From Pelecanus crispus (Eukaryota; Chordata; Aves; Pelecaniformes; Pelecanidae): a stretch of DNA of 64,000 bases. Location of the stretch: contig NC_134656.1 of the NCBI RefSeq assembly GCF_030463565.1, forward strand, positions 1,493,001-1,557,000. Direction: 5' to 3'. The position numbers and the translations under genes are program-made. Shown one piece after another: positions 11,176-23,953 of the stretch. The first letter of the stretch is position 1, and each line of letters starts with the position of its first letter. Under the pieces are notes generated by a model. The model saw only the letters and a program-made list of their open reading frames with translations, made no database searches and was not told where the DNA came from.

Positions 11176-14100
11176 CTGAGACACCCGGGAACAAGCCCAC
11201 CTGAGAAGTGATACGCACCTCTGGCTGACAGCTAACCTCCAGCCGCTGCTTAGCCCATCGCGGGGTTCTCCGGGGCCGATTTAAACCCCAAGTCATATCA
11301 TAACCCCCGCACGCACCCACCCAAGACACACATACCTGTCCTTTGGCCGGACATCACTCCACCTGAGAACCACAAGCAAGGTGGACGTGGCAGTTGGAGT
11401 GTTGTAGGGTGCTTCTCCATCTGCAGGTAATCTTGGTGGGCCAGGGCACAGTGCTTTCTGCCTACAGCCTGCCCTCGGGCAGCAGCCTGGCTCGTGACAT
11501 CCTGCTCAGCAGAGCTTCATATTCTTCATAAGCCCTCAGGGTCTCCTGCACAGCCGCCCGGAGGGGCCGGGCATGCCAACAGCCTCTCTCCTCGCTCCAG
11601 CCCACCAGCCCACATCCACTCCTCGACCGGCCAAAGCCCCAAGGCAAGGGCTGATCAGTGGGCACCTGTCTCATTTGCTGGTCTTGGGCTTGACTTGTCA
11701 CCAGGGCCACATCCCTGGTGTTTCACCTGGATTCTCCTCAGAGGCGTGTTTGCATGAGATCGCAGGCTGATAACGTAAATGAGATGCATACCTAATGCCA
11801 GACACAGAGCTAGCTGTTGAGCTGGTCTAACATTGTCCTTTCCTATTCTATTGAGCCACAATCCAGTGGTTCGAGTTCTTTAATATTAAAAAGTACAAAC
11901 TGCATCAGGGTTAAAGCGACTGTAACGGAGGCAGTCGGAGGAGAGAGACTGCAAAGGCCAGAGCCCAGGGGATTTCTATAGATCAACAGGGAAAGCACAA
12001 GGAACGTTTCAGTGTGCAAGAAAAGGGCTGATGGCAAAGCCTCTATTTTATTTGGATGTGGCTAGCTTCGGTAAATACCGTACCAAGCTCCAAGCATCTA
12101 GCAAGTTCCCAGAGGCAACCTACAGCACTGACTTCTTCCCAGCTCCAAAGTGAATTTGCTGTCTAGCATGATACATCTCTGCATCGCACAAGACCAGGAG
12201 CATACTGCAGAATACAGGGTGAGACCACGCAGAAAGCAGACGGCCCGTTCGGGCTCGGCTTTCCACTTGGCTGAAGCAGTGCGTGGCCTTGGTCGCAGCT
12301 TGGCTCTCCGATGAGCAGACCATTGCTAAAGGTAATTTCTGCTGGGATCGCGGTGCAGAGGCCTGGAGACCAGGGCTGACCTCCCATCTCGGCACAGGCT
12401 GCCTTGGATGATGCTGAGGGCTAACAGAGTCATCAGCGACTCAGGTTCCTGTAGACTCAGGTCTACACAACGTTTCGCCTTTCCCGATCACTGAGCAGCT
12501 CCAGCGCAGCTCAGAGCGTGGCAGGCAGGTTGTTGTCCTGCACCCAGTAAATACACAACCCTTTCTGGAAAGATATGGAAAGCTCCCCTGCTCACACAGG
12601 GCAGAGGGCCATCCCAGGCGACAGGCCTGGTCCAGACATGCCTATAAAAGGCTACGAGTTCCTCCAGCAAGAGCTCCGCAGAAGAGCAGAGGGTGAGGAG
12701 GGATGAACGCTTGGCACGGGGCAGCAAGACGCTGGGCTGAGGGACAGACTGCAGGGTCACATCGGCAGCCGGGTAACAGGGAAATCAAGTCAGGGATCGC
12801 TTCGAATTCCCACTTGCCCTCGTTTCTCGTGGGACGAGGGGGCAACCTGCCGGTTCCCCAGCCTGTTTGGGCTGGAGATGGCTTGCTGTGCCGCTAACGT
12901 CAGTCACGCTGACAGCCACCCTCGAGGGATGACAGACCTTCATTGTAACGGTACTCGAGAGCGGCTTCTGAAAACACAGGCACAATCCCAAAAAGCAGCA
13001 TTCCAGAACGCACTGAGCGCGTTTCCCTCGCACAGCGATTAGCAATAACTCCTCCGCAGCCCGTAGCACGGAAAAAGCAGCAATGCTGCTGTGTCCGCCA
13101 GCCCGGAGGGCCCAGCCTCTTCCTGCACACCCAGCAGAGCAGAGTGCCTGCTTCTGAGGTGCCAGGTAGCCTCAGCAGCCCGCTCGTGCCTCTCAGCTTC
13201 TGGTCCCAGTTTACTTTCTGCCTTTTACAGCACACAGCGAGAGTCAGGTCCCTCGCATTTCAAACTGCAGACCGAGCTTGTCCCGCAGGGATGGCTGAAG
13301 CATTAGGCTTGCACCACCGCTGAGGAGCACTTACTCATACAACATCTTGCTTCCACAGCAGTTCTGTTTCTAAAATTACAAAGGCATTTCTCTCGGCTGT
13401 AGGGTTTTGTGGCAGCTTTTGTTGCCTTTATGCTCTCAGCAGGTAGGACAGCGCTCTGCACGTCTCTGCCCATTTCACTTGAAAGTCAGCAACAACAACA
13501 AAACGCAGAGCCTTGCTTTAACAATGTTCTTGAGCTTGAGTCATAAACACTTCGAAACACCCCCACAGCCTGCGGCTGCTCGATCCGGGTAGGCTCTGCG
13601 TGGGTGTGCACTCACGGGAAATGCATTTCTGCGTGCGAGAAAGAACCACCCTGGGACACCGGTCTTACCTCTCTGCAGTCCACTCTCCTCTGTGGGACAG
13701 CTCCTTCCTGGGTTAACCCCTGCAGCTCAACACCTTCGTGACCACCTGGAAGCATGAGTGCAGGCACGAGCGCGTCCTTCAGCGTCAAAGAGCACGCCAC
13801 AGGCGTGGATCAGAGCTGGATGGAGATTTGACAAGTGAAGACACAAAATCTGCGGGGCCCTAGAGGGAGCGGATGGAGGGGAAATGACCTCTGTGAGGGA
13901 GGAGCATCACCAGACCCTGCCCATGGAGTCAAGAAACCTGGCAGAGCTCACAGTACAGCATCTACCAGGGCACTAGCTCCCAGGCTCTCTGCAGTCAAAC
14001 GGAGAAACTGGTGCTCTTCAAAAGTCAAGTTGGGTTCAGCACTTCATCCCCCATGGCTCCTGCCACACTGAGATCTTAGGGGTGCGGTGCAGGAGTCCTT

Positions 14101-14437
14101 TGCCTGAGCTCCAGACCACCGCAGGAACACACTCAAGCCACCCCAGGACTCCTGCCTCAGCGCCAGCAACCACCAGCTGCAAAGAACCAGCGTGCAAAAC
14201 CCAGAGCGGGCAACCAAATGGCTGGAGCAGCCAGGGAGAGGACAGCAGGAACAGGCAGGTTCTTGCCCTGCGTCATTCCCCAACAAAGCCGCTCTCCTCC
14301 AAGGCAGTCCAGGAAGACCAGGAGCCCAGCCCCGGTTCCTTATTTGGGGCTGTGGAAATCCTCTGCCCCTCTGCCATGCCCTCTTCTTAATGGGTGCAAG
14401 GTGTTGGCACTGCCCTAGCCCAGGACAAGCGTAGGAG
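11176..14437. other. upstream of the MFSD2-like gene; no exon recognised
   Basis: The missing first exon of the MFSD2-like gene should lie in or beyond this stretch on the minus strand, but no convincing ATG plus phase-0 donor stood out. A minus-strand open segment at 11462-11545, behind a fair acceptor and ending in a stop, is discussed in the findings. Otherwise only short, unmatched open frames are seen. Confidence 0.4.
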
Positions 14438-15218
14438 TCATGGGATACATTTGGCCAAGAAGGCCAACAGCATCCTGGCTTGTATCAGGAATAGCGTGGC
14501 CAGCAGGAGCAGGGAGGTGATTGTCCCCCTGTGCTCGGCGCTGGTGAGGCCGCACCTGGAATGCTGTGTCCAGTTTTGGGCCCCTCACTACAAGAAGGAC
14601 ATTGAGGTGCTGGAGCGTGTCCAGAGAAGGGCAGCGGAGCTGGGGAAGGGTCTGGAGCACAGGGCTGGTGGGGAGCGGCTGAGGGAGCTGGGGGTGCTCA
14701 GCCTGGAGAAGAGGAGGCTGAGGGGAGACCTGATCGGTCTCTACAACTGCCTGAAAGGAGGGGGCAAGGAGGGGGGTGTTGGGCTCTTCTCCCAAGTAAC
14801 CAGCGATAGGATGAGAGGAAATGGGCTCAAGCTGCGTATGGGGAGGTTTAGATTGGATACTAGGAAAAGTTTCTTCACGGAAAGAGTGGTCAAGCATTAG
14901 AACAGGCTGCCCAGAGAGGTGGGGGAGTCCCCATCCCTGGAAGTGTTCAAAAAACGGGCAGAGGTGGCACTTTGGGACATGGTTTAGTGGGCATGGGGGT
15001 GTTGGGTTGATGGTTGGACTGATGATCTTAGGGGTCCTTTCCAACCTTAGTGATTCCTAGTTTGTACTTTCATTAAAAAACAATCCAGCCACCAAGGCAG
15101 GAAACATGAAATGATGACTCTACCCTTAATTGGTTTATTGGTGGACTTGGTAGTGTTAGGTTAATGGTTGGACTGGATGATCTTAAAGGTCTTTTCCAAC
15201 CTAAATGATTCTGTGATT
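14438..15218 (+). mobile_element. CR1 LINE 3' end with doubled terminus (copy 1)
   Basis: CR1 3' sequence in sense orientation, 5'-truncated. It carries the phrases GGCCAAGAAGGCCAACAGCA, TGGTGAGGCCGCACCTGGAA and GGTTGGACTGATGATCTTAG. After the first terminus (CCTTCCAACC-type end near 15035-15060) comes a spacer containing AATCCAGCCACCAAG (about 15062-15130). Then a second CR1 terminus (TTGGACTGGATGATCTTAAA, about 15140-15218) follows. The whole doubled unit recurs at 16834-17028, 18909-19336 and 21274-21424. Confidence 0.85.
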
Positions 15219-16833
15219 TTCCTTTCTCTATTAAGCAAGATCTGCAATTTTCAACCTCTTTCAGTCTGGGAGCTCCTGAGAGATCTCCCATGGCAATGCA
15301 GACCCCACACAGTATATTTTAGCCTGGTGACAAGAAACGTGCTTTTCTTAGCCCCCTTTCACAGACCCTTCATCACCCATAGAGCCCAACAGTCTCTGTG
15401 TCACAAACCAAAAATTACACCTACGTTAAGAGCAGTAGGAGCCCAGTTACTCAGTGCTGGCTGTGTGGGAGCAGCCGCATTCCCAAGGCAGCGGTGCTCA
15501 CAGCACGCAGCCAGTCACCGTTACGAGCACTTGGCAAAGCAAAGGCAGAGGGAGAAATCGGCTTCAGAGGGCAGAAGGCACACAGCAAAAGGTTGGCAGG
15601 CAAGGGATCGCACCGCCGCTCTGCCCGGTAATCATCTATTTGGCACGTCTAGCCTCATCAGGCAGCTCTTCAAAAACAGGCTTCTCGAGCTAGATCAACC
15701 TCGGTCTCCAAGACTGAACTTATATGCAGCAGCTGGGGCAGAAGAACGCAGGCAAAACCCTCTCCCTGCGTTCCTCCCAGGTTATCAAGAGCTGCTGGGA
15801 GCATTAAAACCGTGTTAGTGTCTCTGTACCACCCTTACCCAAGGGGAATGCAAGCACCCGTTCTGCAAGGTTCATTGCGACGCTGTTAGAAAAATGTGTC
15901 ATCTTCAGCTCAGCCTTGCCTTGTCCACTGGGGGTTAATCTAAAAAAAAAAAAGAAAACCCTGAATTTCACAGGCCGAGTCAGAACTTGACAGAGTCAGC
16001 GGCATCTCTCTTCACTGCTATTTTACCGACATCCCAGATAACAGATATCACTCACGCTGGACCACAGCCAGCGCAGCGGGAGCCAAATCCGTGTCTCCCA
16101 CCAGCATATCTAAGCATACATCTCTATAAGAAAGCAAAATACAGCTCTCCCCACCCAAGAGGAAAGGGAAACTTAAAAGGAAATACAAACACCTGATTTT
16201 TGGTTTTGTTTTTTTTTTTTCTAGGCCATTTTGTACCCACTCACCACACACAATTACATTTGGACAGACACAAAGTACCTTTGGAAACTGTACTTGGCAC
16301 TTAATCCTCTGGCTCTTTGGCACTCATTTCCTCTCCAGGTGCAAATAGCTGCATTTGCTGCTCACAGACTAGAAAGATGACCAACAGTTACCTCCCAGAG
16401 TGGCTGTGTAGCTCTCGCTCCCTGGCTAGTTCAGTGCACAATTATCTTCAGCACAGGAAAGCTTTATTTCTGCTCCGCTCAGATCCTCCCAAAGCCTTTT
16501 GTCATGTTGCTCAGTGCCTTACAGAAGACAGCATCACCCGCTGGGTCTGGACAGGGTGTCACGATTGCTCGTGCAGCACGGGGAGCTCTCAGCCCGCCTC
16601 TGCGCAAGAGCGGGGTTCAGCTTTGTGCTGGAAAAGCAGATTCCGGTGAAAAGCACCAATCTCACTGCTAATCGCTGCTATACACTGGGCTACTTGCTGC
16701 AAGCAATGAGCTTTCTAATAACGCCGTGTGCCCAGGCCTGAAATCTAACCAAATCAGCTCGCTGTACACTGCGCACACCAAGAGTCTGGAGCTAAAGGAG
16801 GGTGCCTCGTCCGTTGCTACGCTGATCTTCTGC
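15219..16833. other. intergenic, nothing recognised
   Basis: Unique-looking sequence of moderate GC with short A- and T-runs (about 15943-15953 and 16208-16220). No open frame matches a family I know and no repeat or RNA gene is apparent. Confidence 0.45.
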
Positions 16834-17028
16834 TATCATAGAATCATCGAATTGTTTAGGTTGGAAAAGACCTTCAAGATCATCCAGTCCAACCATTAAC
16901 CTAACACTTCCAAGTCCATCGCTAAACCAGTTAAGGGCAGGGTAATAATTAGTTTCATGTTTCCTGGCTTGGTGGCTGGATTATTTTTTAACAAAAGTAA
17001 AACTAGGAATCATGAAGGTTGGAAAGGT
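16834..17028 (-). mobile_element. CR1 LINE 3' end with doubled terminus (copy 2)
   Basis: The inverse complement of the doubled CR1 terminus. The distal end reads TAGAATCATCGAATTGTTTA on the plus strand. It is followed by the spacer (complement of AATCCAGCCACCAAGCC near 16965-16980) and about 20 bases of the first terminus (AACTAGGAATCATGAAGGTT). The element is 5'-truncated inside the first terminus, so the doubled unit moved as one piece. Confidence 0.85.
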
Positions 17029-18908
17029 GCTTAGAAATAGGTTTTGAAAGAATAGGGAAAGCACTCGGCAACGCTGCAGCTACACCCATTTTTCTGTGGC
17101 ACAAATACTCGGCAAAAGGCTCAGAGAAGCCAAAGCTCTGCAGTTTAAGGAACAAGGTCGTGTTGGAGTTTAGTCACTGCAAAGGAAAGGTCCCTTCCCC
17201 AGAACTCCCTTCTCCACTGCAGAAGCACGAGATCTTATCTCTCAAGGCAGCCCAGGGCCCAGGAATGCACGATACAAACAACTCCAAGCCATGCTGGCTG
17301 AACAGCTTTTCTCAGGGTACTGTGACCTAGAGATGGGCTGCTCAGGCGAGGGAGCCCCATTGGAGGGGGGGGGGGGGGAAGTCTAAAGCCAGCAAATGGG
17401 AATTTTTTGGCACAAAAGCAAGCGGCAGCATTTGGATGAGTTCCACTAGCAAGTCCTCCAAAGGTTTACCCCTCCTTGACTGCTCTAAGCACGGCCAGCA
17501 GCTCTCGTGTTCCCCTCAGCACAGCTGCCTCCGCTTGGTGCAACACGAGTCGTGATTCAAAAGCCACCAAGATGGATGAGACAGGAGAAGAAGAGCTGTT
17601 GCTGCGGTAATCCCTGTAAGCCAATAAAGAGTTAATTTAATGAGGAGTCATGAAATGTACCTGAGTAAATAAGAACATCTGGAATCTATTCAGGAACTCC
17701 CAGTGCTGGGACAGACAGGCTCAGTGCAGACAAGACAGAACAGCAAATAAGATAAGCATTTAGGAATGTAGTAAATAAGTCAGAAAATGATAAATTAGTA
17801 AATCGAGAGGTGCTTGACACAGGAGCTGTTCAACTGCCAAAGATGTGGGCCTATCGCATAGTTAGTATTACACCGCGCTCTGTAGAAGCGTGTAATTGGG
17901 AAACGTGGGACTCATTTGGAAAAACTTTTGCTAACAGGTAACTAGAAAGGCTTTCCCTTCCCGTTTCAGCTGAACTCTGCGGGATCCCTGCTGACAGCCA
18001 GCCCGATCACCTGGCCAGCAGCTGCAAGAAGCCGCTACCTTGCAATCTTTAGGCAGCGTGCGTTTGCTTACTTGTGCCGTCAGCGTTGCCGCAGGAGCCC
18101 AGTTAGCGCCTTGGCAGCAGCCAACAGATGGAAGTCCCCAAGCAGTCTGCAGCGACACACGCTCCACCAGCTCCCAGAGCCACTCACACCATCGTGCCTG
18201 CCGCGTGTTTATGCCACGTGGCACAGCACGTGCCTTATTTACCAGAGCAAAAAGGAAACTTGCAGCTGAACTCTCAGCAGGCATCAGCTACCTTTAGGCT
18301 CTCCTCCTTCCTAAAGTAAAGTGAAATTGCCTAAAACACACCGTGGAAGCTGGCAGGGCGATCGTACCTCGTTAACAAGGACTGCAGGTGAGGAGACCCA
18401 GCTCTGCACGATTCGGCAAGTGAGTGCGCGCGCAGCGGCCGATTCCCTTCGCGCCAGGCAGAGCGCCGACGCGCACGTTCCTCGCCGCTGTGCCTGAAGG
18501 ACAGGTACGGAAGCACGCAGCTCGGAGAAGTCTGGTCTGAGTCTCAAAGCACGAGAGGAGCTGAAACGCTTTTCTTCCACTGGGGATGCAGCTGGGTGGC
18601 CAGGAGAGCACACCTGGCAGCAGGCACGGCTGAGAACCGCGGGCTCCGGCTTCCCAGCTCTGCCTCGAGTGACTGTCAGACACCCCTGGATGATGCCAGG
18701 TGTTTACCATGCAAACGCCAATGCAAACCCACAGCCTGGTAAGAAAAACAACTTTGTTGCTTGATTAAATCTGGCATTTAAAGTTACCAGTCTCCCTCTA
18801 TAAACAGTCTGGTTCACCAACAGAAACAAGACCATTTAGAAGAGGTAAGGGAGTAGCACCGTCTTGCTTTCAAAATCTAGCAGTTCTTCACACGGGCTTA
18901 TCTAACTA
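17029..18908. other. intergenic, with a small CpG cluster
   Basis: No gene is recognised. There is a run of 14 guanines at 17365-17378. A small CpG-dense patch (about 18405-18680) contains several GCGC and GCCG steps in otherwise CpG-poor DNA and might be a minor promoter. No start exon could be attached to it. Confidence 0.4.
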
Positions 18909-19336
18909 GAGATAGGACAAGAGGAAACGGCCTCAAGTTGCGTCAGGGGAGGTTTAGATTGGGTATTAGGAGAAATTTCTTCACGGAAAGAGTGGTCAGG
19001 CATTGGAACAGGCTGCCCAGAGAGGTGGGGGAGTCCCCATCCCTGGAGGGGTTCAAAAAATAGGCAGAGGTGGCACTTTGGGACATGGTTTAGTGGGCAT
19101 GGAGGTGTTGGGTTGATGGTTGGACTGATGATCTTAGACGTCCCTTCCAACCTTAATGATTCCTAGTTTTTACTTTCATTAAAAAATAATCCAGCCACCA
19201 AGCCAGGAAACATGAAATTAATTATGACTCTCCCCTTAATTGGTTTAGTGGTGGACTTAGTAGTGTTAGGTTAATGGTTGGACTGGATGAACTTAAAGGT
19301 CTTTTCCAACCTAAATGATTCTATGGTTCTACGATC
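18909..19336 (+). mobile_element. CR1 LINE 3' end with doubled terminus (copy 3)
   Basis: A sense copy beginning at GATAGGACAAGAGGAAACGG, with the first terminus ending near 19166. The spacer TAATCCAGCCACCAAGCC follows (about 19188), then the second terminus ends at AAATGATTCTATGG near 19325. It has the same order and spacing as copy 1 but is truncated further downstream at its 5' end. Confidence 0.85.
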
Positions 19337-21273
19337 TAGAACAGCAGACTCCTGCACCGACACCGGCTCCTGCCCAAGGATCTAATGCAGGTATCACAGG
19401 TCCTCCCCTCATGGTGGGGGGCTTTGAAGAAAGCCGTAAGCATCTTGTTTCATGTGACAGTGACACCAATCCCCCAAGCCAGTTTTCTGCTGTAACCACA
19501 GAGTCAGAAGAAACATCAACTCAAGGTCCCTGTTCTTGATAACAAAGGATCTGTAAAGCAGTGGTGCTTCCAAAAGAAAACCCTCCTGACTGAACTTCTG
19601 AAGAACATCCCAGGAGCAGAGTGATATCTTTTTAATCACTCCTCTAAATAAAGACACCAGAGAGCTGAAGACCCACCCAAGAAGCAGCCATGGCATGAAG
19701 GTCACTTTCTCCTTCTGGAAAGATTTAGTGTTGTCCAGCAATAAGGAGCAAAGACTAAATTAAATATAACTGAGTATAACCAAAGGCAACAAGAAAAAAA
19801 AAACAAACAAAAGGCCAAAATTTACAGTCATCCTCTTCTAGCTGCAGGTGTGTCCCCTGAGATTTCTTGCTCCCTATCTCTTGTCACTGCTCCCATTTAT
19901 CTGCTAGCTGCGCTACCCGAGTTTTGTGCCAAAACAAGCCAACCAGCTAGCTGCTCTGTGCTGCTAACGTTATTTTACCCGAAGAAGCAGCTGAAGGTAC
20001 AGCTACACCTAGAAATGCATGTTCCTACACCAGGATCACTGAAAAACTACTTGACCAAAGGCACCGGGATGGCAGAACCTCCTGAGGTAGGCAGACCACT
20101 GACCATGCAAGAAACAGGGACCAGGAAACATCCCATGGCAAAAGCAGCATTACAGAGTGGAGGCAAAGTTCCCAGGAAATGGTGTAAAATGCTATCAGAA
20201 AACACAGGAACTAAATCTTAGCAATGAGGACATGTGAAAAGGAAGAAGAGGAAGCAACGAACTGCATACAAAGGAAAAAAAACCAAGGAAGTCCTACAAT
20301 TACCCATCTGAGGAAGGGAAAACCGTTAAAATACAGCACTCAAAGAAAAACACTCAGATACAGTGAAAGACATCAGCCCCAGATAGGACAGCAGTCATAA
20401 AACTGGGCTGTATCTTATCACACAGAAATTGAAAAGTGAGTTTTCACGTGAGATGTGGAGCGCTGCCTTAGCACCAGCGTGCGAAAGACCGGGACGACAG
20501 GCAAGACTCCCCTGTGGAGGGAACAATCAGAGAAAAGAGAAAAAATATCAAAGTGAAACAATTCTCCAGGCAAAGGAGAAAAAGACGCTTTTTCACAGGC
20601 ATAAATGTCAGTTTTAGAAAAGCCCAATCTCAGCCTATGACTCTGTTAGAACAAAGAAATGGAATGATAAAGGAGGGAGATTTTACTAGAGGGAAAGTCA
20701 AAGAAACTCGCTAATGACCACCACAAACTATAGGAGTGTCAGAAACGAGCATTTACCTTCCGGCAGGGGCACGTCAAACACCAAAGAGCTGCACCAGTGA
20801 CAAGGAAGGTGATTTTTTTTTTTCCTTTTTCTTTTTTTGTTTTTTTTAAACAAAAATCAAGGTGTCTCTTTCCACCACCCGCTTTTTCCTGTTCTGGTAT
20901 ATTATCCCTTCCCCATTGCTTAGCCTGGCTGTCATTTTTGCTTTATAGCTTATTTTATAGTGAAACGTTTCACCAGCTCACAGGAGGAGACTGTTTAATA
21001 CAGGAGATTGCATGTATGTTGCTTCCAGTTTGTTCCACAGGCTCTTTTGTCAGCTTTGGAAGAAGATACGCCTATCTCAGTTACCGATACCGCTTCGGTG
21101 CTCTGCTCCGGCACACTTCAGATACCCTGGCGGCAGGGCAGAGCTGATCCTGCTCGCCAGGAGATAAGGACTGCTCATTACTTACAAAAACAAAAACCAA
21201 GAAAAGAATCAGAGGAAGAAGGAGTCGGCAGCGGCATCCCAGAGGGGCTCACAGACACACAGGAGCACAAGGC
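19337..21273. other. intergenic, nothing recognised
   Basis: AT-richer DNA with A-runs (about 19793-19812) and T-runs (about 20813-20848). Short open frames show no similarity I can name and lack splice context. No structural RNA or repeat family is recognised. Confidence 0.45.
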
Positions 21274-21424
21274 TCAATCCAGCCACCAGACCAGGAAACA
21301 TGAAATTATGACTCTCCCCTTAATTGGTGTACTGGTGGACTTGGCAGTGTTAGGTTGATGGTTGGACTGGATGATCTTAAAGGTCTTTTCCAACCTAAAC
21401 GATTCGATGATTCCATGATTCTAA
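21274..21424 (+). mobile_element. CR1 LINE 3' end (copy 4, truncated in the spacer)
   Basis: Starts inside the spacer (CAATCCAGCCACCAGACC) and runs through the second terminus to GATTCCATGATTCTA. The 5' truncation point differs from copies 1-3, as expected for independent LINE insertions of the same doubled-terminus source. Confidence 0.85.
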
Positions 21425-23740
21425 GGTGCAGCTCCCCACAGACAGCTGGCAGAGTTTCTCAGCAGGAGCCGTCGAGGCGGAGCGCGGCTTCTCTGCAGCA
21501 GTGCCACCCTCCGGGCTCAGGGGGCAAATTCGCTTTTCCTGGCAGAGAAGCGTCTCCGAGCCCAGAGCCCCTCCACATTTGGCACTTTTCCATCCCACTG
21601 CCAAGGAGAGAGCTGGGGGAGGAAACCTGGCTGTGAAACTTCCCATCGGTTAAATCAGAATCTGTGCGACACAATCCTTGAGGTCAGCAGCTAGACGAGC
21701 TGCTGTCTAGCTGCCAACACTTTTAATTTGGGGCCACCAATGTGTCCAGCTCATCCAGCCAAAGACCACGGATGCCAGCTAGTCACCACCTCAGTCCTCT
21801 GATGCCACTGGCTAACCAAGGCAAAGCAGGAGACAAATAATTTGTACTCTCTTAGATAAACTTTCTTTCTGGGTCTAAGGGCGCATCCCGGCCAGTGCTC
21901 TGGAAGACGTTGTCCCAGGTCCCCAAAAAAGCACGTGTGGAGAAGATCAGGATACAAGAACTCCTCCGGTGACCAATTAAAAAATGAGTGACTTCCCACA
22001 AGGCGACTATGTTTAGCTCTAAGGGAAATTCCCTTCCTGAATTCTCTCTGTACTGGTCCACACGGATGACTAAGTGGTCATAATATGCAACATCAAGTGC
22101 TGCAGGCAGGCAAACCCCAAGTTCACCTGTCAGAAAAGATCTTTAAAAATGCTGCTGAGATTTTTAATCTCATTTAGCTGAAGACAGCTCAGCGCCGGGA
22201 AGCCTGCTCACAGTGCAACCCAAAGCAGAAAGTGTAGACATCCACACGTACGTCATCCAAAATACGAGAATAGATGGTAGCCGTAATTAGAAAGGGTCAA
22301 ACGCCGTTTTCCTATTTTGCGGGCTTTTAATGGTATTTTTCACAATAATTTACAAATTTGCTGTTACACGCATTATATATCCATTTAGTAATGAAAAAAA
22401 CGTAAGTTAACTCAGCTCTCAGTTGAGAAACTGTTGTAAAAATGCCCTCGCTAAGGTCTGGTATCTACTCCCGCAGTTTTGTATTAATAGAGGCAGCCAA
22501 GCGAGTTTCTCATGCTGAACCTGCCCAACCTGCCAGCCCTCCCTAGAGCTTGCTCTCTGCTCTCACCAAGGTGAGGACCTGGAAGCTTCAGAGTGCCGAG
22601 GGGGGTGGACTTACAGCGCGGCAGCCGCAGGGCTCCGGCGTGACTAAGGCAGGAAGCGGACAGGGCACGCTCCAACCCTTCGCACGGCAGCAATCCAGCC
22701 TCTCCCAAAGGGATACCGCTGGGTGCGGCGCAGCTCCCAGTTAGCTGCTGTCTGGAGGCCCACGGTTCAGCACAGCTCGCGGTTCTGCTCCAAAGCCCTC
22801 GCTGCGGGTCGGCGCAAAGTGCCGCGGCGCAATGCTAGATGGCAACTCGTACGCGTGACGCTACACCAGCACTACCAGTCCCTCGCGTCCAGGCGTAACA
22901 AATTCACCCGCAGGATTCTGTTCAAAGGAAAGAAAGATATGGAGACCTGAGCCCAAAAGACAAACAGTGGAACAGACCAAAGCTGGAGAATTCCAGGTGT
23001 TCAGCTCTGTTAGTCCTCAGCAGGGGAGAGGAAATAAATCAAAGGGTACCACAGCCTTGAGTTTTCCCACCTGAGCTGTTTCCATCATCTCAATAATTCA
23101 CCTCTTAAAGCAAAACTTGCTTTCCAGCAAGACAGACTCCATTTGCCTTTTACTTTCAGTCATTTCAAGCCGATTCAGCTTTGTGTCTTCTTGGAAAGAA
23201 AAAGTCAGCAGCAGGGTTTCTCAAGAGAAATGCAATACAGCAAATTAAAACTGCAGTCAGCCTGGACCGCTGGAGAAAATGCAGGCAGGGCAGGCGGGTA
23301 CTGCAATGAACGCCCCTAAGAGTTCTGCTGAGGGAAGGAAAGTCAGGACTCTCTCTCCAGAAAAGCCCAAGAAGAGTTAAACCTTGCACCTACACACACA
23401 CATCGGAGTTTTCCCCACACCGAGCGACAGCTGTTTCACAAAGACTTCCCCCAGAATGCTTTTACAGCAGTGTGACCATTAGCCTGACAATCAGATCACC
23501 CATTCTCGTATAGTTTATATTTAATGTGCGAAAATAAAGGGAGTACTTTGCCAGCAGTCCCCAGAGGAGAGGGAAGAGCAAAAAGATTGTGATGAGCAGT
23601 CAGTCGGCAGGGACAGAAACTGCTCCCTGGGAGCTCCCTTCCCCCCCTCTCAAGAGTGCAGTAACGCAATCCACAAAGGTAACTGAACTCTCATGGGAGA
23701 ATTTGTGGCACAATAGGCTGCAGCTCCTTTCAAAACAGAT
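21425..23740. other. downstream flank of NSFL1C, nothing recognised
   Basis: No gene is recognised. A modest GC-rich patch (about 22580-22860) has several CpG dinucleotides but no assignable exon. The part nearest 23740 may hold alternative 3' ends of the NSFL1C transcript. Confidence 0.4.
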
Positions 23741-23748
23741 TCGTTTTG

Positions 23749-23758
23749 TTTATTTATT
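23749..23758 (-). terminator. candidate polyadenylation signal of NSFL1C
   Basis: Two overlapping AATAAA hexamers on the minus strand (TTTATTTATT on plus), about 200 bases past the stop codon at 23954-23956. They fit a short 3' UTR. Confidence 0.5.
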
Positions 23759-23953
23759 TTCAAGTCCACTGATCATCACAAAAAAAAAAAAAAAACCCCA
23801 TGGCAAATGCAACTAAAGAGAAAAAAGTCCAACCGAGACCTAAGAACCCAGAGCTACGAGTAGATGTGAGCCTGTGCTGCACGGCGCAGGTGCACGCACA
23901 GGACGAGACGACACATGCGCACTGCAGGCAGGCGTGTGGCGAGGTGGGTTCCT

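Noticed and set aside
13612-13800. Candidate first exon of the MFSD2-like gene
   Set aside because: The open frame begins without a true ATG in good context and the donor nearby is poor. It does not resemble MFSD2 N-termini.
14394-14900. Plus-strand 168-codon open frame in the CR1 copy
   Set aside because: It is part of a 5'-truncated CR1 3' region, not a host gene or an intact reverse transcriptase.
11176-23740. Expected FKBP1A gene beside NSFL1C, by human gene order
   Set aside because: No FKBP1A exon sequence (for example GVQVETISPGDG or VIRGWEEGVAQM) was found on either strand. Local order differs in this bird.
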